From: a virus
Virus record (IMG/VR): IMGVR_UViG_3300046538_000155
Span: 1-22,172 of that record
Length of the DNA stretch: 22,172 nucleotides
Reading direction: 5' to 3' (one strand)
In this document: positions 7,031 through 11,521 of the stretch, one piece after another
Position numbering within the stretch: the stretch's first letter is position 1
Layout: each line of letters begins with the position of its first letter
The notes under the pieces: generated by a model
Databases searched by the model: none
The model's input: only the letters and a program-made list of their open reading frames with translations
Told to the model about the DNA's origin: nothing
Made by a program: the position numbers and the translations under genes

Positions 7031-7132
7031 CTAGAACCCGTGGCGGTTGAGCTTCCACGCGCGGGCGAGGGCGCTGCGGACCGAGATACCGCATTTGCGG
7101 AAGTGGCAGTAGTAGGCAATCAAGGCAACCAT
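7031..7132 (-). CDS. 33-residue small phage ORF
   Basis: This reading frame is too short for routine ORF calling. ATG 7132 has GGAG six bases upstream, and the frame runs 33 codons to TAG at 7031-7033, two bases before the next gene. The peptide starts MVALIAYYCHFRKCGISVRS and ends WKLNRHGF. The pattern of a short aromatic helix, then a Gly turn, then an Ala/Arg-rich helix with a Trp, resembles very small proteins repeatedly seen in early regions of proteobacterial phages. An in-frame ATG four codons upstream is possible. The function is unknown. Confidence 0.5.
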   Translation of the reverse strand: MVALIAYYCHFRKCGISVRSALARAWKLNRHGF

Positions 7133-7159
7133 GCTGATCTCCATTACGAGGGCGGGCTG

Positions 7160-7411
7160 TTACGCCGCGCCCTGTTGCATTGCGAGGTGCTCGCGCCAGA
7201 TGGCATTGCCTTCATCCACGCCGGAGTAAAAGGCATCGCTGCCGGCGGTGCCCTGTTTGTAAGGGGAGACGAGAGGCTGGCGCACCAGGCGGAATTCCAG
7301 CGCGGAGCGCACGCCGGCCTTGTATTCCGCGCTACGCGGATCGCGAGGAAGGCCGAACGCCTGCCGCATCAGCGCCTCCACCTTGGCGTGTGGATTCACT
7401 GCCGCGCTCAT
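7160..7411 (-). CDS. Phage protein of unknown function (83 aa)
   Basis: The product begins MSAAVNPHAKVEALMRQAFG and contains RDPRSAEYKAGVRSALEFRL, then a short C-terminal segment ending WREHLAMQQGAA. Pattern, length and position match small early phage proteins whose role is unknown. ATG 7411 overlaps the stop of the 145-residue gene (ATGA), so translation is coupled. No known motif was found. Confidence 0.65.
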   Translation of the reverse strand: MSAAVNPHAKVEALMRQAFGLPRDPRSAEYKAGVRSALEFRLVRQPLVSPYKQGTAGSDAFYSGVDEGNAIWREHLAMQQGAA

Positions 7412-7845
7412 GCCGCACCTACCCGGGCGAGTAGCTGGCGCAGGAGCTCCACGGTGTGTGGCGAGACCGTGCCGCTGGCCTCATAGTCCAGGTCCACCAG
7501 CCGGCAGGTGTTTGCCAGTTCCTCGCTATAGGCCATGCGCATAGCGACCAGACGCAGCTCGGCGGGCGTGAAGCCGCAATGGCCCGGCGACACGGTGCGC
7601 GCGATGTAGCGGCCGGCCCCGTTGTACAGCGAGTAGCAGCCGAGCGCGCACATGCGAGCGCGCACGCCGCTCTCGCGCTGGCGCGCCTCCAGATATTGTT
7701 CGTGTGCGCGCAGGCGCTCGGCCTGCTGCGTGTTGGTTGGCGGGCGCGTGCCCACCACAAAAAAGCGGCGATCGGTTTCGAAGGCCTTCAGCGCGTCTTT
7801 GTGTCCGGACGCAAACACCATGTTCAGCGGGGCTGGGCGGTTCAT
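7408..7845 (-). CDS. Phage protein of unknown function (145 aa) with a D5-helicase-like DRRFFVV stretch
   Basis: The function is not known. The N-terminal residues 9-34 (MVFASGHKDALKAFETDRRF and on) resemble the arginine-finger segment of D5/VapE/DUF5906 phage helicases, where a Ser/Thr-Asn..DA pattern is followed by DRRF. The phage's own primase-helicase has ELEDRRFMVI at the matching place. The rest (GCYSLYNGAGRYIA, CGFTPAELRLVAMRMAYSEEL) shows no ATPase motif, so it is not itself a helicase. It is the second gene of the early-left operon; ATG 7845 has AGG seven to eight bases upstream, and its stop overlaps the next start. Confidence 0.65.
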   Translation of the reverse strand: MNRPAPLNMVFASGHKDALKAFETDRRFFVVGTRPPTNTQQAERLRAHEQYLEARQRESGVRARMCALGCYSLYNGAGRYIARTVSPGHCGFTPAELRLVAMRMAYSEELANTCRLVDLDYEASGTVSPHTVELLRQLLARVGAA

Positions 7846-7857
7846 GGTTGGGCCTGC

Positions 7858-7998
7858 TTAGGCTGCAGCTGGGTCATTGCTGTCGCGGGCCTGGCCGGCG
7901 TAGAAGCCACCAGCTAAGCGGTCGCCGATCCGCACCAGCACGGTCTGGCGCACTTCGTCGGAAAGGGTGGTTTGTGCTGCTTGGGCTTGCTGTGCCAT
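7858..7998 (-). CDS. First gene of the early-left operon, 46 aa, unknown function
   Basis: This small gene is too short for routine ORF calling. ATG 7998 is preceded by GGAGG four bases away (8003-8007) and runs 46 codons to TAA at 7858-7860. The product begins MAQQAQAAQTTLSDEVRQTV and ends ARDSNDPAAA, with LVRIGDRLAGGFYAG in between. It is the first gene downstream of the putative PL promoter at 8030-8058. Lambda's N antiterminator has a comparable position, but the peptide is not Arg-rich, so I do not propose that function. Confidence 0.6.
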   Translation of the reverse strand: MAQQAQAAQTTLSDEVRQTVLVRIGDRLAGGFYAGQARDSNDPAAA

Positions 7999-8002
7999 GT
8001 GG

Positions 8003-8028
8003 CCTCCATCGTGTGATTGCGATGGAGG
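8003..8028 (-). promoter_or_regulatory. Inverted repeat overlapping the ribosome binding site of the first early-left gene
   Basis: CCTCCATCG (8003-8011) and CGATGGAGG (8020-8028) are perfect nine-base inverted arms with an eight-base loop. One arm is the ribosome binding site of the 46-residue gene. A transcript entering from upstream could fold to hide the site, whereas a transcript started at PL (+1 near 8023) would lack half of one arm. Confidence 0.5.
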
Positions 8029-8029
8029 T

Positions 8030-8058
8030 ATTAAACACCATGTTTATCTAGAATGCAA
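8030..8058 (-). promoter_or_regulatory. Putative early-left promoter (PL)
   Basis: Read on the minus strand there is TTGCAT (8058-8053), a 17-base spacer and TTTAAT (8035-8030), matching the sigma70 pattern 3/6 and 5/6. Predicted start is near 8023, about 25 bases before the first early gene. The same architecture, nearly base for base, occurs at the right promoter (10576-10604). The proximal operator lies in the spacer and -10, so bound repressor would block polymerase. Confidence 0.65.
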
Positions 8059-8070
8059 ACACTATGTTTA
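8031..8070. promoter_or_regulatory. Left operator (OL): two repressor sites
   Basis: Two copies of a TAAACA-N3-TGTTTA palindrome lie 24 bp apart, centre to centre: 8032-8046 (perfect) and 8056-8070 (CAAACA-CTA-TGTTTA, one mismatch). The perfect copy is identical, on the opposite strand, to the right-operator copy at 10588-10602. These are the expected binding sites of the S24-type repressor and of the Cro-like protein. Confidence 0.75.
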
Positions 8071-8100
8071 TTAAATTGCGTTTCGCAAAGTACATGAGCG

Positions 8101-8125
8101 AAAAAAAACCCGCACGAGGCGGGTT
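8101..8125 (-). terminator. Rho-independent terminator of the repressor-kinase-HIRAN transcript
   Basis: On the minus strand the arms AACCCGC and GCGGGTT (8119-8125 and 8107-8113) enclose a five-base loop and are followed by a run of eight T. It lies 20 bp after the HIRAN gene and separates the lysogenic transcript from PL/OL. Confidence 0.85.
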
Positions 8126-8144
8126 GTACAACGCGTCAGCAAAA

Positions 8145-8852
8145 TTATCGGACTGAGACGAAGATGTAGACCAAAGGGCGTCCAGACTGCCCGTTCACTC
8201 GTTCGACGACTCCGGAAACCGAGTAACCTTTTTTGAACCATGTACAGAATGAGGGCGCCTGTGCGCGATCCACAAAGCCGATGCGACTCCCATTGTAGAA
8301 AATTGCTACGGCATGTTCGTCGTGCGCATTATCCTTATCTCGCTTGAAAACAACGGGATCGCCGATGTAGAGATCATCTGCGGATACTGCGGCCTGGTGT
8401 CGAAAACCGGCTACTTCGATGATTAGCTCAAGCGGAGGACGAGCATCTGAGAAGTCAGGATAAAGTTCAAAGGAGTCACTTGGCAACTTGGCGTTCGTGT
8501 ACCCCAGTAGTGCCATATCAGGAAGTCGCGTCATCGCAGGTAAGCGGTGACGTCGAAGGTATGTTTCGAAATCATCCCTTTTCCGAGGAGGTAATCGACG
8601 CAAGAACGAGTCGAGCACCCCTGACGAATGCTCGCGGTTCTTGATGGGGAATGCTGGGTAGCCAAGGAACCCGTCATCTTTTGCATGTTCATAGTCCGCA
8701 GTGCCCGTGAGATATCGAAGCGTGACCGGTTCATCAGGCGAAGGCTGCAATATCTCGGCCACGACACGCCTACTCGGTGACTTCTGTACAAGACCGGCGC
8801 GCCAGACAAGTAGTAGACGCGCGGGCTCGACGATGTGTTCAATCTGATTCAT
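8145..8852 (-). CDS. HipS-like plus HIRAN-like two-domain protein, partner of the HipA-like kinase
   Basis: The 235-residue product has two parts. Residues about 29-132 resemble the small N-terminal subdomain of HipA (separate as HipS in HipBST): VVAEILQPSPDEPVTLRYL, then FLGYPAFPI, then SFLRRLPPRKRDDFETYL and a closing SDSFELYP. Residues about 143-235 look like a HIRAN domain: LELIIEVAGF, GDPVVFKRDKDNAHDEHAVA, then SRIGFVDRAQA. HIRAN domains, as in HLTF, bind 3' single-stranded DNA ends. The ATG overlaps the kinase stop (ATGA), so both proteins should be made together. Local GC is visibly lower than in the phage core, suggesting separate acquisition. I infer a modulator or DNA-sensing partner of the kinase; both domain assignments are by eye. 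Confidence 0.7.
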   Translation of the reverse strand: MNQIEHIVEPARLLLVWRAGLVQKSPSRRVVAEILQPSPDEPVTLRYLTGTADYEHAKDDGFLGYPAFPIKNREHSSGVLDSFLRRLPPRKRDDFETYLRRHRLPAMTRLPDMALLGYTNAKLPSDSFELYPDFSDARPPLELIIEVAGFRHQAAVSADDLYIGDPVVFKRDKDNAHDEHAVAIFYNGSRIGFVDRAQAPSFCTWFKKGYSVSGVVERVNGQSGRPLVYIFVSVR

Positions 8853-9793
8853 CCGAGGGCCGCCATGATTTTCTGTTTACGAATTCCTAGCAGTTTAATA
8901 TACATGGTTTTGCGCGCGCGCGTTAGAGCAATCGCAAGCGGAAGTGTGCACAGATAGTCGAGGATTCTCTCTAACTCTGCCATGTCGAACTGCGCAATTT
9001 TGTCCAGCATGAACATGCGCAACTGGGGGTGCATGTGGATAAGCTTCACCAATAATTCGATGTGCCTGACGCCGCCCCCATCACCTTTCTGCCAACGGAT
9101 GTGATGAGTGCCTTTTTCGACATACCGTAGGTAGTTCGCGTCGGTCCAAGTCGCAACATGCTCAGGGAATCTCTCATGCCCTAGGCTAGTCCCGTTGTCG
9201 AACAGTGGAGCTAGGGTCACGTGGGCCATATTGTTTCGCTTAACGCCCAGGTATCCCCAGTTATCTTGGTGACGGTCTGTGTTTCCGATTAGCGCATCAA
9301 AAAGGAATAACTCAGCCCATTTTTCTTGCCAAGAGTCGTCGCTAATCCTTAGCATCGAAAACGCTCTGGCCAACGTCTGCACTGCGTGGAAATTGTGAAG
9401 TTCGCCACGTTTGCGGTCAAATTCCGGTATTAATGCCTGCATGTAAGACCCCCCAGGCGTAAAGATGGCCTTCCCATCCTCGTAGAACCATTCAATAAGG
9501 GCGGCGCAATCGTTCTCAGCGCTGTTTGTGGCTACGAACGCTGGAGGTACTGTGACGCCCAGCAAACAACCCACTTGATACGAGACGACCTCACCCCAGA
9601 GCTGGTCAGGATACTTTTTGTTTGATCGTTTATAGAGATAGCGGCGCCCTTGGCGGATAAATGCATGAGGGCAGTTTGCTGGTGGGAAGTATGCGTCTTT
9701 TGACCGCGCCCCTTCCGGGTAGGACGCATAGAGGTCGTCTGATTGCCATGTGGCCACATCAACGACTACATCTTGCAGCTTCGCTTCGATCAT
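8849..9793 (-). CDS. HipA/HipT-like serine/threonine kinase
   Basis: The 314-residue product is close to the length of HipT kinases that lack the HipA N-terminal subdomain. Kinase features are visible: GARSK (28-32) like the HipA GAQPK loop, a candidate ATP-binding Lys55 in YLYKRS, Glu68 in the following helix, the catalytic loop GNTDRHQDN with Asp173 and Asn178 (five apart, as in HipA), and the metal-binding Asp199 in LFDNG. HipA-type toxins phosphorylate aminoacyl-tRNA synthetases (GltX for HipA, TrpS for HipT) and stop growth; the target here is unknown. It starts 24 bp after the repressor gene, is translated into the HIRAN partner by ATGA overlap, and is lower in GC than the phage core. 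All key catalytic residues are present, so it is probably active. Confidence 0.85.
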   Translation of the reverse strand: MIEAKLQDVVVDVATWQSDDLYASYPEGARSKDAYFPPANCPHAFIRQGRRYLYKRSNKKYPDQLWGEVVSYQVGCLLGVTVPPAFVATNSAENDCAALIEWFYEDGKAIFTPGGSYMQALIPEFDRKRGELHNFHAVQTLARAFSMLRISDDSWQEKWAELFLFDALIGNTDRHQDNWGYLGVKRNNMAHVTLAPLFDNGTSLGHERFPEHVATWTDANYLRYVEKGTHHIRWQKGDGGGVRHIELLVKLIHMHPQLRMFMLDKIAQFDMAELERILDYLCTLPLAIALTRARKTMYIKLLGIRKQKIMAALG

Positions 9794-9817
9794 TCTCTGC
9801 TCAAGTATTAGGTTGGA

Positions 9818-10528
9818 TCAAATCTTGTCCGTCTCCCGACGTACGACGCGGCCGACGATGATGCATTCGCCGTTGCGGCACCGCTTGCGCGCGTACTTGC
9901 GCTGATCCGAGTTGTCCGATGTCAGCCACCAGTCACCTTGATCGCGAGCTAGGCGTTTGATGACCGCCTCACCCTCGTAGTTGAACGCGTATACGCCGCC
10001 GTCCTCCATGCGAATGTCAGCCGTGTTCACGATCACTTGGTCACCCTCGTAAAGACTTGGTTCCATGCTTTCGCCCTTCACTGATATGGCGATGAGTTTG
10101 GCGGGATAGTAGCCGTTGCGGTCCACCCAGTTCTTGGGCACACTCAGCTTGCTTCCATCGTGAATGTCGGGGATGGTCTGAAATCCGGTAATTCCGGCCT
10201 GGAGCTGCAGTTTCACCTTCTGAATTTGATAGAAACCTGGATCACCGTCTTCCGCGATCACGACCTTGGTGTAATTGGAGATGCCAGGCCCAACCATATC
10301 GCCCATACCGTCGCGAAGCCAGATTGCGTTGCAGCCGATGATCTCTTGCGCGCTGAGCAGCCCTTCGTTGGAAATGCCGCGCACTTCCCAGTTGTTGACG
10401 CGCTGGGGAGATATGTTTAGCAATTTTGCAATCGCACTTTGCCCTTCTGCCTTGCACAGCTCGGCGGCGGCTTGGTAAAGGCGCGTCATCTGTGGGTGCA
10501 TACCTACCCCATTTTCGGTTTCTTTCAT
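9818..10528 (-). CDS. CI-like repressor, HTH plus S24 (LexA-type) autocleavage domain
   Basis: The product maintains lysogeny and is expected to self-cleave when RecA is activated. With ATG 10528 it has 236 residues. An HTH spans about 22-55 (SAIAKLLNISPQRVNNWEVR). The C-terminal S24 domain has Ser154 in GESMEP and Lys191 in AVIKRL, 37 residues apart as in LexA; Ala111-Gly112 is a candidate cleavage site. The longer frame to 10594 runs through operator sequence and is unlikely. ATG 10501, with GGGG upstream, is an alternative. Transcription would start within the right operator (a PRM-like arrangement) and continue into the kinase and HIRAN genes 24 bp downstream, so those genes should be on in the lysogen. 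Confidence 0.92.
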   Translation of the reverse strand: MKETENGVGMHPQMTRLYQAAAELCKAEGQSAIAKLLNISPQRVNNWEVRGISNEGLLSAQEIIGCNAIWLRDGMGDMVGPGISNYTKVVIAEDGDPGFYQIQKVKLQLQAGITGFQTIPDIHDGSKLSVPKNWVDRNGYYPAKLIAISVKGESMEPSLYEGDQVIVNTADIRMEDGGVYAFNYEGEAVIKRLARDQGDWWLTSDNSDQRKYARKRCRNGECIIVGRVVRRETDKI

Positions 10529-10548
10529 GGCGCCAATGATCCTCGAAT

Positions 10549-10602
10549 TAAACAAGATGTTGTTAAACGCGGCGTTTGCGTTTTTCATAAACATGGTGTT
10601 TA
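10549..10602. promoter_or_regulatory. Right operator (OR): three repressor sites between cI and cro
   Basis: Three sites of the TAAACR-N3-YGTTTR type are present: 10549-10563 (TAAACA-AGA-TGTTGT, two mismatches), 10564-10578 (TAAACG-CGG-CGTTTG, one mismatch) and 10588-10602 (TAAACA-TGG-TGTTTA, perfect). The perfect site overlaps the rightward -10. The weakest site is next to the repressor start, where a minus-strand TTTAAT (10551-10546) without a good -35 could be PRM, consistent with repressor-activated autoregulation as in lambda. Confidence 0.75.
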
Positions 10603-10604
10603 AT
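10576..10604 (+). promoter_or_regulatory. Putative early-right promoter (PR)
   Basis: TTGCGT (10576-10581), a 17-base spacer and TTTAAT (10599-10604) give a predicted start at about 10611, the A of the cro ATG. Nearly the same sequence makes up PL on the other strand. The perfect operator 10588-10602 covers the spacer and -10. Confidence 0.65.
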
Positions 10605-10610
10605 GCTCGT

Positions 10611-10928
10611 ATGGATGAGAAAAACCAAATTCAGGCCGACAAGGAGCTTATCGAGTCTTTGGGTGGCCCTACACGGCTGGCAGAAAGACTTGGCTTCGAC
10701 AAAACGAAGGGTGGCGTGCAGCGCGTCCAGAATTGGATGACGCGCGGTATCCCGCCGAAGGAGAAGCTGGCGCGTCCGGATATTTTCCTTCAGCAACTGG
10801 GTCGGCGCACCTCCGATCCGATACCCCAACCAGGTCATGGCGGCCGTCAGCCGCCAAAGCCGCACAACATCTTGGACACCGTGCCGGATAGCGCCGTGAT
10901 GTCCCCAATTCCCGCGCCGAAGGCCTGA
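10611..10928 (+). CDS. Cro-like helix-turn-helix protein
   Basis: The 105-residue product begins MDEKNQIQADKELIESLGGP and has an HTH-like segment TRLAERLGFDKTKGG, then RVQNWMTRGIPPKEKL. This is the Cro/YdaS pattern in which a short HTH protein starts the rightward operon opposite the repressor. The C-terminal tail is Pro-rich and probably unstructured. No Shine-Dalgarno sequence precedes ATG 10611 and the predicted PR start is at the same place, so the mRNA may be leaderless. In-frame upstream ATG 10593 lies inside the operator and is unlikely. It probably competes with CI for the TAAACA-N3-TGTTTA sites. Confidence 0.8.
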   Translation: MDEKNQIQADKELIESLGGPTRLAERLGFDKTKGGVQRVQNWMTRGIPPKEKLARPDIFLQQLGRRTSDPIPQPGHGGRQPPKPHNILDTVPDSAVMSPIPAPKA

Positions 10929-10929
10929 C

Positions 10930-11022
10930 ATGGCCGAATCGACGCTCGGCGTGGATGTGCCAGTCGTAGGTCGTGAAACGGAAGTATTGGCGCACATGGA
11001 AACCCTGTCCTTATTTGTATGA
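10930..11022 (+). CDS. Possible 30-residue ORF after cro
   Basis: ATG 10930 begins one base after the cro stop and has AAGG six bases upstream. The frame runs 30 codons to TGA at 11020-11022; the peptide starts MAESTLGVDVPVVGRETEVL. It is too short for routine calling. Context and start site support translation, but no family is recognised. Confidence 0.35.
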   Translation: MAESTLGVDVPVVGRETEVLAHMETLSLFV

Positions 11023-11077
11023 CATCAGTTTGCCTGTTAGAAATTTTGTTTACATCATTCTTTTTAGGGTCTTTCGT
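11023..11077 (+). promoter_or_regulatory. AT-rich leader before the CII-like gene, possible weak promoter
   Basis: This AT-rich gap has TTGCCT (about 11030-11035), a 17-base spacer and CATCAT, each 4/6 to sigma70. It could be a weak promoter for the CII-like and replication genes, or an untranslated leader of the PR transcript. Confidence 0.25.
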
Positions 11078-11521
11078 ATGAACGCACACGACGCTTTCCA
11101 CCAGACAGTACATAACGCGCCGGGCGGCCATGAAGCGCTGGCGGCGCGCATGAACATGTCGGCGGCGGTATTGCGTAACAAGGCCAACCCGAACGCCGCC
11201 GGCAACGTGGTCGCGCTGCGCGATGTCGAGAACGTGATGGGTCTGACCGGTGACTACAGCGTGCTGCACGCCCTGGCCAAGTCCGTTGGCTTCGTATGCG
11301 TGAAGGTGACGCAGGACATGCCGGTCTCGGACGTGGCGCTGCTGGAAATCGTCACGCACGCCTGGACCACGCACGCCAATGTCGGCGTGGCAGTGCATGA
11401 AGCCCTGGCCGACGGCCGCATCGAGCGGCACGAAGTAGAACGCGTCAAGGATCAGGTCTTCCGCGCCACGCGTGTTCTGCACGAGCTGGTCGCCCGCATG
11501 GAAGGGATGGCTGAGAAATGA
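11078..11521 (+). CDS. CII-like phage regulatory protein (CP76 family)
   Basis: The 147-residue product matches the Phage_CP76/CII-like family. It begins MNAHDAFHQTVHNAPGGHEA and has the diagnostic LAARMNMSAAVLRNKANPN, where an HTH-like helix meets the conserved NKxNPN end. The middle and C-terminal helices continue to KDQVFRATRVLHELVARMEG. ATG 11078 is favoured by family start and an AGGG about nine bases upstream; the longer open frame to 10973 has no support. Family members regulate the lysis-lysogeny choice or early transcription. The stop overlaps the primase-helicase start as ATGA, so the two are coupled. Confidence 0.88.
   Translation: MNAHDAFHQTVHNAPGGHEALAARMNMSAAVLRNKANPNAAGNVVALRDVENVMGLTGDYSVLHALAKSVGFVCVKVTQDMPVSDVALLEIVTHAWTTHANVGVAVHEALADGRIERHEVERVKDQVFRATRVLHELVARMEGMAEK

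Noticed and set aside
10527-10610. Longer cro frame starting at 10527 and longer cI frame starting at 10594
   Set aside because: Both extensions run through the operator and promoter sequences and add residues with no family resemblance.
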